A DNA stretch of 64,000 nucleotides. Origin: Mycobacterium sp. shizuoka-1 (lineage in GTDB: Bacteria; Actinomycetota; Actinomycetes; Mycobacteriales; Mycobacteriaceae). Where the stretch lies: contig NZ_BEWG01000031.1 in the NCBI RefSeq assembly GCF_002723835.1, forward strand, positions 34,325 to 98,324, written 5' to 3'. A program made the position numbers and the translations under genes. This document shows, in pieces, positions 48,880-57,461 of the stretch. The notes below the pieces were generated by a model. That model saw only the letters and a list, made by a program, of their open reading frames with translations. It was not told the origin of the DNA and made no database searches. The number at the start of each line of letters is the position of its first letter. The stretch's first letter is position 1.

Positions 48880-49647
48880 TCACTTCCGCCAGGGATTGTC
48901 GCCGGCGTCCCAGGCCTTCTGGAGATCGGGATAGATCGAGGTCTGGTCGGTGGGCACCGCGTTCTTGATGGCCCGCGTCCGCTCGTCGGCCAGCACTTCG
49001 GGGGCGCCGCTTTCGATGGCGTCCATCGTCTGAGCGGCCACGTCCTCGGGCGCGATCTTGCCGGTGGTGATCACCCCGGCCATGTCGGTGTCGATGAAAC
49101 CGGCGTGCACGCCGACGACATGGGTGCCCTGGCCGTGCAGTTCGATGCGCAGAGCGTTGGTCAACGCCCACTGCGCGGCCTTTGACGCGCCGTAGGACGC
49201 ATTGAACGGGGAGACGAAGAAGCTGACCACCGAGAGCATGTTCACCAGCGCGCTGCCGTTCGGTTGCGCCGCCAGGACGGGGGCGAACGCCCGGGCCATC
49301 GCCAGCGTGCCGAAGTAGTTGGTCTCCATCTCGATGCGGGCGGCGTCGGGGTCCTCGGCGGTCAGAAACGGCGAGGCCAACATGGCGCCGGCGTTGTTGA
49401 TCAACACCGACACGTCAGTGCAGTTCTGCGCGGCGGCGCGGACCGCGCCGGCGTCGGTGATGTCCACGGCGATCGGTACCACTCGCGAATCGTCGAAGTC
49501 GATGCCCGCCGGGTTGCGGGCGGCGGCGTAGACCTTGGTGGCCCCGCGGTCGAGCAAGGCCTTGGTGAATGCGCGCCCGAGGCTGCGGTTGGCCCCGGTG
49601 ACCAGAGCGATGCTGCCGTCGATCGCCGTGCCGTGCGTAGCCGTCAT
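48880..49647 (-). CDS. Short-chain dehydrogenase/reductase
   Basis: 255 aa classical SDR. Cofactor loop TGANRSLG (17-24), NNAG (84-87), and catalytic Y152-x3-K156 (SYGASK) with the serine near 139-142. The basic residue after the first strand suggests NADP(H). Substrate not predictable. It is 61 nt downstream of iolG on the same strand and may be read with the iol operon, but a link to inositol is unproven. Confidence 0.88.
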   Translation of the reverse strand: MTATHGTAIDGSIALVTGANRSLGRAFTKALLDRGATKVYAAARNPAGIDFDDSRVVPIAVDITDAGAVRAAAQNCTDVSVLINNAGAMLASPFLTAEDPDAARIEMETNYFGTLAMARAFAPVLAAQPNGSALVNMLSVVSFFVSPFNASYGASKAAQWALTNALRIELHGQGTHVVGVHAGFIDTDMAGVITTGKIAPEDVAAQTMDAIESGAPEVLADERTRAIKNAVPTDQTSIYPDLQKAWDAGDNPWRK

Positions 49648-49708
49648 CGTCCCACTCCTCGTGTCGGGTTCGTCAGAACCAACACCTACCCGCCGGCGCG
49701 ATATTTCG

Positions 49709-50728
49709 TCAGGCCCCCGCGATGGAGGCGCGGTCTACCATCGCCACCGCGACGGGCAGGCCCGTCTCCAGCGATTCGACGCCCGCCGCACACACCGCAG
49801 CCGCGGCATAGCCGTCCCAGGCGCCCGGGCCGTCGACATTCACGCCGCGGGCGACCGCGTCGACCCAGCGTTGGATCTCGGTGTCGTAGGCGCGCCGGAA
49901 GCGCTCGCGAAAGCCTGGGGTGATCTGTCCGCCCCAGGTGCCCGGCGCGGACTTCCGTACCACGTTGACATCCAGACCGATGATGGCGCTGCCCTTTTCG
50001 CAGACGACCTCGGTACGCACCTCGTAGCCGACGCCAGTGGTGACGAACAGCTCGACGTCCACATGTTTGCCGCTGCTGGTCCGCAGGATCGCGATCTGGG
50101 GATCGGCCAGGCCTTGCGGCGCAGCGGGATTGGCCGCCGGCTTCACGATCTGGATGGTGCTGATCTCCTCGTCGAACATGAACCGCGTGACGTCGACCTC
50201 GTGCACGAGGCTGTCGCGTACCACCATCGCGCTGTCGAAGCCGGACGGCACCGCAGGGTTGCGGTGCGCGCAGTGCATGACCAGCGGGGTACCGAGCTCG
50301 CCGGCGACGACCATGGCTTTGAGGGCGGCATACTCGTCGTCGAACCGCCGCATGAAGCCGACCTGAATCAGCTTGCGGCCCAGTTCGGCTTCACGCTTGA
50401 CCACTTCCAGCGAGGTCTCGACATCGGTGGTCAGCGGTTTCTCGCACATCACCGGCTTGCCGTGCTCGAGGCAGGCCAGCAGCTGCTTCTCGTGCGTCGG
50501 GCCCGGCGTGGCCAGCACCACCGCATCCACCTGCGGATCGGCGATCGCATCGAGCGGGTCGGCGACGGCCCGGCAACCCTCGATACCGGCTGCGATCTGC
50601 TCGGCCTTCTCGGTGACGTAGTCGTTGACGACGGCCACCCGGGCGCCCTTGATCCTGCCGGTGATGCGGGCGACGTGGTCGGCGCCCATCACTCCGACGC
50701 CGAGGACGGCGACCCGAAGCTCAGCCAT
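49709..50728 (-). CDS. iolG: Inositol 2-dehydrogenase, Gfo/Idh/MocA family
   Basis: 339 aa. ATG 50728 is preferred because AGGAGAG lies about 9 nt upstream; a GTG at 50737 would abut that site. N-terminal Rossmann motif VAVLGVGVMGADH, then the family EKP loop with K97 (VMCEKPLTTD), and the C-terminal GFO_IDH_MocA_C beta sheet with VHEVDVTRF. It oxidises myo-inositol to 2-keto-myo-inositol with NAD+. Last gene of the six-gene iol operon, 18 nt after iolE. Confidence 0.87.
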   Translation of the reverse strand: MAELRVAVLGVGVMGADHVARITGRIKGARVAVVNDYVTEKAEQIAAGIEGCRAVADPLDAIADPQVDAVVLATPGPTHEKQLLACLEHGKPVMCEKPLTTDVETSLEVVKREAELGRKLIQVGFMRRFDDEYAALKAMVVAGELGTPLVMHCAHRNPAVPSGFDSAMVVRDSLVHEVDVTRFMFDEEISTIQIVKPAANPAAPQGLADPQIAILRTSSGKHVDVELFVTTGVGYEVRTEVVCEKGSAIIGLDVNVVRKSAPGTWGGQITPGFRERFRRAYDTEIQRWVDAVARGVNVDGPGAWDGYAAAAVCAAGVESLETGLPVAVAMVDRASIAGA

Positions 50729-50746
50729 GGCGGTCACTCTCCTGAT

Positions 50747-51649
50747 CTAGAAGCGGACGGCGGGAACCCCACACGACCCGAGGTAGCTGCGGGTGCGGGT
50801 GGCGATAGGCAGCGGCGCGTCCACCTCGCAGGGGTACATGTCCTGCTCGACGATCGCGAACACGTCGATGCCGAGGTTCTCGATCTCGGTGAGCAGCGAG
50901 GGCATGTCCGGGATACCGTGCGGTGGCTCGGTCATCGCGCCGAGCTTCACGGCCTCCCCGAACGGCAGGTCCTCGGCCTCGACCTTGGCCCGCACCTCGG
51001 GGTCGACCTGCTTGAGGTGCAGATAGCCGATGCGCTCCGGAGCGCGGCGGATGATCGCGATGTTGTCGCCACCGCAGTAGGAGATGTGACCGGTGTCCAG
51101 GCAGAGGTTGACGAACTCGCCGTCGGTGCCGTCGAGGAAGCGGTACACGTTCTCTTCGGTGTCGACATGGCTGTCGGCGTGGGGGTGGTACTGCGCCCGG
51201 ACCCCATATTGTTCGAACATCGCCTTGCCGAGTTCGTTCATGCCCTGGGTCTTCTGGCGCCACTGCTCGGCGGTCAGGGTGCGGTCCTCCAGCACCGCGC
51301 CAGAGGACGGGTCGCGCCACATCTCCGGAATCACCACGACATGCTTCCCGCCCACGGCTGCGGTCAGTTGCGCGACATCCTCGATCTGTTTCCATACCGC
51401 CGACCACGAGTCGTCCTGGTGCAGCCGCTCGAAAACCGTTCCGGCCGAGAGACTCAGCGAGCGCGCGGCGAGTTCGTCGGCCAGGCGGACAGGGTCGGTG
51501 GGCAAGTAGCCGAACGGACCGAGCTCGATCCACCGGTACCCGCAGGCCGCGACCTCGTCGAGAAAACGGGTGTAGGGAGTTTGGTGTGGATCGTCGGGAA
51601 ACCACACGCCCCAGGAGTCCGGCGCGGATCCGACGAGAATGTTGCCCAC
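50747..51649 (-). CDS. iolE: Inosose dehydratase (IolE)
   Basis: 300 aa from GTG 51649, with GAGGAC upstream; the open frame extends beyond but the conserved start is NILVGSAPDSWGVWFPDD, typical of IolE. A xylose-isomerase-like TIM barrel with metal ligands in VVIPEMWRD, YHPHADSHV, LDTGHISYCGG and VEQDMYP. It dehydrates 2-keto-myo-inositol to the trione substrate of IolD. 10 nt after iolD. Confidence 0.88.
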   Translation of the reverse strand: MGNILVGSAPDSWGVWFPDDPHQTPYTRFLDEVAACGYRWIELGPFGYLPTDPVRLADELAARSLSLSAGTVFERLHQDDSWSAVWKQIEDVAQLTAAVGGKHVVVIPEMWRDPSSGAVLEDRTLTAEQWRQKTQGMNELGKAMFEQYGVRAQYHPHADSHVDTEENVYRFLDGTDGEFVNLCLDTGHISYCGGDNIAIIRRAPERIGYLHLKQVDPEVRAKVEAEDLPFGEAVKLGAMTEPPHGIPDMPSLLTEIENLGIDVFAIVEQDMYPCEVDAPLPIATRTRSYLGSCGVPAVRF

Positions 51650-51659
51650 GATGACGTCC

Positions 51660-53609
51660 TCAGCGGTCGGACGGATTGACAAGGGGGCGTTGGACGTTCT
51701 TCCACTCGGCGTAGCGCTGGTGAGCCTGTTGAGTGGAGTCCAGCGTGGAGACCTCACTGACCGGCACGTCCCACCAGGACTGGCTGTCCGGGGCGTAGAC
51801 CAGGGGATCGGTCTCGACATGAATGACCGTGACGCGCTCGGCTGCCTTGGCCGCCTTGATCGCATCGGCGAACTCGGTGGCCGTGGTCACCTTGATGACG
51901 TCGGCACCCAGACTGGCGGCGTTGGCGGCCAGGTCGACCGGCAGTGTGGCGCCGTCGAGCCTGCCGTCGGTGCCGCGGTAGCGGTAGGCGGTGCCGAACC
52001 GCTGTGAGCCCAGCGACTCCGACAGGCCGCCGATCGAGGCGAAGCCGTGGTTCTGCACCAGGACTCCGATGATCTTGACCCCCTCCTGCACGGCGGTCGC
52101 CAGCTCGGTGGCCATCATCAGATACGAGCCGTCACCGACCATGACGAACACGTCGCGATCGGGTGCGGCCATCCGCACGCCGATGCCGCCGGCGATCTCA
52201 TAGCCCATGCAGGAGTAGCCGTATTCGACGTGGTAGCCCTTGCGGTCGCGGGTGCGCCACAACTTGTGCAGATCACCGGGCATCGACCCCGCCGCGCACA
52301 CCACGACGTCGCGCGGGTCCGACAGCGTGTTCACCAGTCCGATGACCTGGTTCTGGTTGAGCTGCTGGCCGTCCTCCGTTGCGCAGGCCGACAACACCGT
52401 GGCCTCCCAGTCGGCGGCCAATTCGGCTACCCGGGAGCGGTATTCGTCGCCGACGGTGTACCCGACGAGCGCCGGACCGAGGGCTTCGATGGCCTCGCGC
52501 GCGTCGGCGACCACGCTGACGCCGCCCTGCTTGACCGAGTCCAGCGAGGCGACGTTGATGTTGACGAACCGCACATCGGGGTTGTTGAACGCGGTGCGCG
52601 ATGCCGAGGTGAAATCGCTGTAGCGGGTGCCGATCCCGATGATCACATCGGCATCGGCGGCCAGCGCGTTGGCGGCGGTGGTGCCTGTCGAGCCCACCGC
52701 ACCGACACACTGCGGGTGGTCGAAACGCACTGATCCTTTGCCTGCCTGGCTTTCACAGACCGGGATGCCGGTCTGTGCGGCCAACGCGTCCAGCGCATCC
52801 TCGGCCTGCGAATAGTGCACGCCGCCACCGGCGATGATCAACGGCTTGGTCGCCGCGGCGATGATCTCGGCGGCCCGCGCGAGCACCGACCGCTCCGGCA
52901 GCGGCCGGGCGACGTGCCAGGTGCGTTCGGCGAACAGCGATTCCGGCCAGTCGTGGGCTTGGGCCTGGACGTCCTGGGGGATCGACACCGTCGCCGCCCC
53001 GGTCTCGACGGGATCGGTCAGCACCCGCATCGCGCCGAGCAGGGCGGCGGGTAACTGCTCGGGACGCCACACCCGATCGAAGTAGCGTGACAGCGGCTTG
53101 AACGCGTCGTTGACCGTGACATCACCGGACGACGGCAGTTCGAGTTCCTGGAGTACGGGGGAGCTGACCCGGGTCGCGAACGTGTCGGCGGGCAGCAGCA
53201 GTACCGGCAACCGGTTGATGGTCGCCAGCGCGGCACCGGTCAGCATGTTGGTGGAGCCGGGTCCGACGCTGGCGGTGACGGCCCAGGTCTGAAGCCGGTC
53301 CTTCTGCCGCGCGTAGGCGACCGCGGTGTGCACCATGGCCTGCTCATTGCGGCCGAGGACATACTTCAGCCCAGGCTCGCGGCCGGCGGCGACGGCGTCC
53401 ACCTCGTCCTGCAGCAGTGCCTGTCCGATCCCGGCCACGTTGCCGTGGCCGAAGATGCCCAGACACCCGGCGAAGAATCTGGCCCGCACGCCATCGCGTT
53501 CCACGTACTGGTTGGCGAGGAAGCGAATCGTGGCCTGCGCGACAGTGAGCCGCACAGTGGCTTCGGTGTCGGCGAGCTTCTCGTGTCCCTTCGGGGCGGT
53601 CGATACCAC
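51660..53609 (-). CDS. iolD: 3D-(3,5/4)-trihydroxycyclohexane-1,2-dione hydrolase (IolD)
   Basis: 649 aa from GTG 53609 after AAGGAG. A thiamine-diphosphate enzyme with acetolactate-synthase architecture: N-terminal PYR domain with the catalytic Glu in the GIGQALLQDEVDAV region, a central domain, and the C-terminal PP domain with GDGSYLMMATELATAVQEGVKI. It cleaves the ring diketone to 5-deoxy-glucuronate, the ring-opening step of inositol catabolism. 2 nt after iolB. Confidence 0.92.
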   Translation of the reverse strand: MVSTAPKGHEKLADTEATVRLTVAQATIRFLANQYVERDGVRARFFAGCLGIFGHGNVAGIGQALLQDEVDAVAAGREPGLKYVLGRNEQAMVHTAVAYARQKDRLQTWAVTASVGPGSTNMLTGAALATINRLPVLLLPADTFATRVSSPVLQELELPSSGDVTVNDAFKPLSRYFDRVWRPEQLPAALLGAMRVLTDPVETGAATVSIPQDVQAQAHDWPESLFAERTWHVARPLPERSVLARAAEIIAAATKPLIIAGGGVHYSQAEDALDALAAQTGIPVCESQAGKGSVRFDHPQCVGAVGSTGTTAANALAADADVIIGIGTRYSDFTSASRTAFNNPDVRFVNINVASLDSVKQGGVSVVADAREAIEALGPALVGYTVGDEYRSRVAELAADWEATVLSACATEDGQQLNQNQVIGLVNTLSDPRDVVVCAAGSMPGDLHKLWRTRDRKGYHVEYGYSCMGYEIAGGIGVRMAAPDRDVFVMVGDGSYLMMATELATAVQEGVKIIGVLVQNHGFASIGGLSESLGSQRFGTAYRYRGTDGRLDGATLPVDLAANAASLGADVIKVTTATEFADAIKAAKAAERVTVIHVETDPLVYAPDSQSWWDVPVSEVSTLDSTQQAHQRYAEWKNVQRPLVNPSDR

Positions 53610-53611
53610 GG

Positions 53612-54487
53612 TCAGACTCCTTGGCCGGACGGGCTGCCCATCGGCAGCCGGGGGTCGATCTCCTGGTGCTCCCAGCTGCCGCGCAGCCAGGTGTGATTGG
53701 GATCGTCGCAGATCAACCATGCTCGGTTCGGGCCGGAGCCGGCCATCACGTTGAGGTAGTACATGTGGTGACCGGGTGCGGCGATCGACGGGCCGTGGTA
53801 GCCGTGTGGGACCAGCACCACGTCACCGGAACGGACCTCTTCGAGCACCTCGATCGGCCGCTGCGGGGTGCCGTACACCCGGTGAAAGCCGAACCCGGGA
53901 GTGCCTGCGGGACTGTCGGCGATCTCGAAGTAGTAGATCTCCTCCAGCTGGGTTTCGGACTCGGTGTTCTCCTCGTGCTTGTGCGCCGGGTAGCTCGACC
54001 AGTTGCCGCCGGGGGTGATCACTTCGCAGGCGATCAGCGAATCGGCCTCGAATGTGGTTGCGGTACCGAAGTTGTGCACCTGACGGCTGCAGTTACCCGC
54101 CCCGCGCAACTCGACGGGCACGTCGGCCGCGGCAACCCGGCGGTTCGGGAACGAGCGGGCCGCTCGGGCGCCGCAGATCGCGAAGCGGCCTTCACCGGAC
54201 ATGATGTAGGTCTGGTCGATACCGAGGTAGACCATGTCGGCCGGCCCGTCGAAGACCGATTCGCGCCGCGACAGCTCGAATGTGTCTTCGCCACAGTCGA
54301 TCCTGCCGCCCCCCGACAACGGCAGGATCATGACCTCGGTGCCGCCGGTGGTCAACTCTATGGTCTGACTGTCGTCCAGCTCTACCACCTGCAGCGAGGA
54401 CTCCGCCCAGCCGGCGGACTCGGGAGTGACGTCGACGGTGAACGGCAGCTCGGCGCTGCGCGCGGGAATGAAGTACTTGCTGTTCAT
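53612..54487 (-). CDS. iolB: 5-deoxy-glucuronate isomerase (IolB)
   Basis: 291 aa bicupin. Metal-binding His/Glu motif YPAHKHEENTESETQLEEIYYFE and the second cupin strands VLVPHGYHGPSIAAPGHHMYYLNVMAG are characteristic. It isomerises 5-deoxy-glucuronate to 2-deoxy-5-keto-gluconate, the IolC substrate. ATG 54487, 3 nt after the Cgl0159-family gene. Confidence 0.93.
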   Translation of the reverse strand: MNSKYFIPARSAELPFTVDVTPESAGWAESSLQVVELDDSQTIELTTGGTEVMILPLSGGGRIDCGEDTFELSRRESVFDGPADMVYLGIDQTYIMSGEGRFAICGARAARSFPNRRVAAADVPVELRGAGNCSRQVHNFGTATTFEADSLIACEVITPGGNWSSYPAHKHEENTESETQLEEIYYFEIADSPAGTPGFGFHRVYGTPQRPIEVLEEVRSGDVVLVPHGYHGPSIAAPGHHMYYLNVMAGSGPNRAWLICDDPNHTWLRGSWEHQEIDPRLPMGSPSGQGV

Positions 54488-54490
54488 CTC

Positions 54491-55399
54491 TCAGATCTTT
54501 CCCGTCGCTGCGCTCGCCCCTGACCTCACCATCGACACGGCGGTGGCCACCGCCGAGCTGACATCGTCATCGGCGGGATAGAGCAGTGTGCGTCCCACGA
54601 TCAATCCCCGCACCGACGGCAGGGACAGGGCTTTCTCCCAGCTGGCGAACGCTTCGTCGGGATCGGTTGGGTCGCCGCCGAGCAGCAGAGTCGGCAACGT
54701 CGTGGAGTCCATCACGCGGTCCATCTCGGCGACCACTGGCAGCTTCATCCAGGTGTAGGCCGAGGTGGATCCCAGCCCCTGGCTGATGTGGATGGACTTG
54801 ATCACCGCGTCCGGCGTCAGGTCGTTGCGCACCTTGCCGTCCACCCGGCTGGACAGGAACGGCTCGACCATCGCGATCAGGCCGTGCGCGGCCAACGCGT
54901 CGACGGCCTGCGCGCACGCGGCCAGGGTGGCCACCGTCCCGGGGTCGCCGAGGTCGATGCGGCACAGCATTTTTCCGCCGTTCATCTTCGCCGCGGCGGT
55001 CGACTCCGCGGTGGCGGCGGTCATCCGGTCGTCGAGCTCGAAGCACGCGCCGGCCAGACCGCCGCGGTTCATCGACGAGAACACCACTTTGTCTTCGAGC
55101 GCGCCCAGCAACAGCAGGTCGTCGAGGATGTCGGAGGTGGCCAGCACCCCGTCCACCCCGGGATCGGCCAGAGCGGTGCGCAGCCGGTCGAGCAGGTCGG
55201 TGCGGCTGTTCATCGCGGTGGGCCGCGACCCCACCGCCAGCGCACCGCGGGCCGGGTGGTCGGCCGCGACGATCATCAGCCGGCCGTTGCCGCGGACGGC
55301 GGGCCGGGTGGTGCGATCCTGCCAGGCCCGCGCGATCGCGGCCGGGTCGGCGGCGCGCAGTTCGGTGATGTCGGCGTAGTCCTTGCAGGCGCTAGACAT
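54491..55399 (-). CDS. Cgl0159-family (beta/alpha)8 protein, likely deoxy-keto-gluconate phosphate aldolase
   Basis: 302 aa from ATG 55399, overlapping iolC by 8 nt. A TIM barrel with strand segments MIVAADHPARG, GVLATSDILDD, GLIAMVEPFLS, YTWMKLPVV and LLLGGDP, the lysine of which may be Schiff-base forming. Actinobacterial iol clusters carry this family where others have IolJ, so the role is probably the aldol cleavage of 2-deoxy-5-keto-gluconate-6-phosphate to DHAP and malonate semialdehyde (inference). Its last codons fall in a GAGCGCAGCGAC relative of the dispersed repeat. Confidence 0.8.
   Translation of the reverse strand: MSSACKDYADITELRAADPAAIARAWQDRTTRPAVRGNGRLMIVAADHPARGALAVGSRPTAMNSRTDLLDRLRTALADPGVDGVLATSDILDDLLLLGALEDKVVFSSMNRGGLAGACFELDDRMTAATAESTAAAKMNGGKMLCRIDLGDPGTVATLAACAQAVDALAAHGLIAMVEPFLSSRVDGKVRNDLTPDAVIKSIHISQGLGSTSAYTWMKLPVVAEMDRVMDSTTLPTLLLGGDPTDPDEAFASWEKALSLPSVRGLIVGRTLLYPADDDVSSAVATAVSMVRSGASAATGKI
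54501..54525 (-). repeat. Degenerate relative of the GAGCGAAGCGAC repeat
   Basis: On the minus strand GGGCGAGCGCAGCGACGGG resembles the repeat at 2681-2707 and 21848-21874 in its core GAGCG-A/C-AGCGAC-N-GG. It encodes the last residues of the Cgl0159-family protein (SGASAATG). The match is weak, so common ancestry is uncertain. Confidence 0.3.
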
Positions 55400-56363
55400 T
55401 GACCGCCTCCACGGCGATCTGCTCGGCCAGCGCGGCGACCTCGTCGGCCGTCGGCATCGCCGTAGAACACTCCAGGCGGGTGGCGACGATCGCACCGGCG
55501 GCGTTGGCGTAGCGCAACGTCTTCTCCAACGGCCAGCCGCGCAGCAGGCCGTGGCAGAGACTGCCACCGAAGCTGTCGCCCGCGCCGAGGCCGTTGACCA
55601 CGTCGACGTCGATCGGGGGCACGGTGACCGAGGCGCTACGGGTCTTGCCCAGAACGCCGCGGGGGCCTTGTTTGACGATCGCCAGTTGCACACCAAGGTC
55701 GAGCAGGGCGTCGGCTGCCTTGTGCGGGTTGGTTTCTCCGACCGCGATCTCGCACTCCTCCCGGTTTCCGACCGCGATCGTGACGTGGGTCAGCGCGCGC
55801 TGCACCTGTTCGGACGCCGCGGCGGGGGATTGCCAGAACATCGGCCGGTAGTCGAGGTCGAGAACGGTCAGCGGTGCGCGTGCGCGCGACTCCCACGCGG
55901 CGAAATGCGCACTGCGGCTGGGCTCCTCGGACAATCCGGTGACCGTGGACCAGTACAGCCGCGCCTCGGCGATGGCGGTGAGGTCGAGGTCACCAGCGGT
56001 GATCTGCAGGTCGGGTGCGCTCGGCTTGCGGTAGAAGTACAGCGGGAAATCGTCCGGCGGGAAGATTTCGCAGAACGTCACCGGCGTCGGGTATTTCGGG
56101 TGCACCGCGACGTAGCGGTTGTCGACTCCCAGTCGGTCCAACTCGGCGCGCACGAATGTGCCGAACGGGTCGGCTCCTGCTCCGGAGATGAGTGCGGTGC
56201 GGTTTCCCAGCCGGGCGGCGGCGACCGCGACGTTGGCCGCACTGCCGCCGAGGAACTTGCCGAACGATTCCACCTTGTCCAGGCCGACCCCGACCTGAAG
56301 CGGGTAGATGTCGACGCCACTGCGCCCGATGGCAAGGACGTCGAAGGGCGGGGTAGTGGTCAC
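55392..56363 (-). CDS. iolC: 5-dehydro-2-deoxygluconokinase (IolC)
   Basis: 323 aa from GTG 56363; 18 further upstream codons are open but lack the conserved start FDVLAIGRSGVDIYP. PfkB/ribokinase fold: GGSAANVAVAAARLG near the N-terminus and the catalytic GLGAGDSFGGSLCHG near the C-terminus with the base Asp. It phosphorylates 2-deoxy-5-keto-gluconate at O6. First gene of the operon; promoter and shared element lie at about 56420-56450. Confidence 0.93.
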   Translation of the reverse strand: MTTTPPFDVLAIGRSGVDIYPLQVGVGLDKVESFGKFLGGSAANVAVAAARLGNRTALISGAGADPFGTFVRAELDRLGVDNRYVAVHPKYPTPVTFCEIFPPDDFPLYFYRKPSAPDLQITAGDLDLTAIAEARLYWSTVTGLSEEPSRSAHFAAWESRARAPLTVLDLDYRPMFWQSPAAASEQVQRALTHVTIAVGNREECEIAVGETNPHKAADALLDLGVQLAIVKQGPRGVLGKTRSASVTVPPIDVDVVNGLGAGDSFGGSLCHGLLRGWPLEKTLRYANAAGAIVATRLECSTAMPTADEVAALAEQIAVEAVNV

Positions 56364-56425
56364 GTCAGCTCTCTTCAGGGCTCGATGGGGACGTGCTACG
56401 ACTGTGCCCTCCGCCACAGCAGTCT

Positions 56426-56447
56426 GTCAATACTTTGTCCTGACATT
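56426..56447 (-). promoter_or_regulatory. iol operon copy of the shared regulatory/promoter element
   Basis: On the minus strand AATGTC-N3-ACAAAGT-N-TTGAC, ending in a -35-like TTGACA. The same element is at 60446-60467 before the sugar ABC transporter (18 of 22 identical). A second shared octamer CTAACATT lies upstream in both places (here 56465-56472). Probable binding region for the divergent GntR regulator. Confidence 0.6.
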
Positions 56448-56516
56448 CTATCTTTTAGTCAATCAATGTTAGACTGCAGCTACTGTTGTGATTTCGAGTT
56501 CGAGATCGGAGCCGAT

Positions 56517-57248
56517 GTGCCGTTGGCGGTTGAACTGGACAGGTCAAGCCCCGTTCCGCTGTACTACCAGCTGGCCCAGGCCATCGAGGCGGCCATTCGT
56601 AGTGGCGAACTTGCGCCCGGTGATCGATTCGAGAATGAGCTGGCATTGGCCAAGCGACTCACCCTGTCGAGGCCCACCACGCGGCGGGCGATCCAGGAGC
56701 TCGTCGACAAGGGCCTGCTGGTGCGTAAACGCGGGGTCGGGACCCAGGTCGTCCAGAATCCGGTCCACCGCCGGGTCGAACTCACCAGCTTGTTCGACGA
56801 CCTCTCGCGCGCCGGACAGGAACCGACCACTCAGCTGCTCGAATACCACGTCGGGCCGCCCGGCGACGACGTCGCCCGAGAGCTGAGCCTGGCCGCAGAC
56901 CGCCAGGTCGCCTGCATCAAGCGGCTGCGGTGCGCCAACGGCGAGCCGCTGGCGCTGATGATCAACTACCTTCCGGTCGAAATCGCCCCGGAAGCCGAGG
57001 AACTCGAACGAAGCGGGCTCTACCAATCGCTGCGTGCGCGCGGTGTGCACATCCGGCTGGCCAGCCAGCGCATCGGGGCCAAGGCCGCCAGCCGCGGTGA
57101 GGCGCGGCTGCTCGATGAGAAGCCAGGCGCGCCGCTGCTGACGATGGATCGCACCGCATTCGACGATTCCGGGCGCGCCGTCGAATTCGGGACCCATTGC
57201 TATCGCGCGTCCCGCTACTACTTCGACACCACGCTCGTCGACCGCTGA
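56517..57248 (+). CDS. GntR-family transcriptional regulator with UTRA domain, probable IolR
   Basis: 243 aa from GTG 56517. An ATG at 56466 in frame would add 17 residues (Cys-rich LDCSYCCDFEFEIG), but it falls inside a shared upstream octamer and the added part is not family-like. N-terminal winged helix (PLYYQLAQAIEAAIRSGEL ... LTLSRPTTRRAIQELVDKGLL), then a UTRA effector domain (about 80-240). Divergent from iolC, so a repressor responding to an inositol metabolite is the likely role. Confidence 0.85.
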   Translation: MPLAVELDRSSPVPLYYQLAQAIEAAIRSGELAPGDRFENELALAKRLTLSRPTTRRAIQELVDKGLLVRKRGVGTQVVQNPVHRRVELTSLFDDLSRAGQEPTTQLLEYHVGPPGDDVARELSLAADRQVACIKRLRCANGEPLALMINYLPVEIAPEAEELERSGLYQSLRARGVHIRLASQRIGAKAASRGEARLLDEKPGAPLLTMDRTAFDDSGRAVEFGTHCYRASRYYFDTTLVDR

Positions 57249-57461
57249 GTCGCAGTTTCGGCGAACTCCTCGAGATCGGTCGGTGCGGCATGCACCCTGC
57301 GGAATTGCGAGCGGGCGGCTGCCATGGCAAATCGGATCAAGATCGGCGAACGAAATACGCACGCCACCTTGGCGATTCGAGAATTCTGATTCGATCAACC
57401 AACCCGCCTGACGCGTGTGACACTTTCACTTTCCGGCTGCGTCGTGGACGGCGGGGGGACA

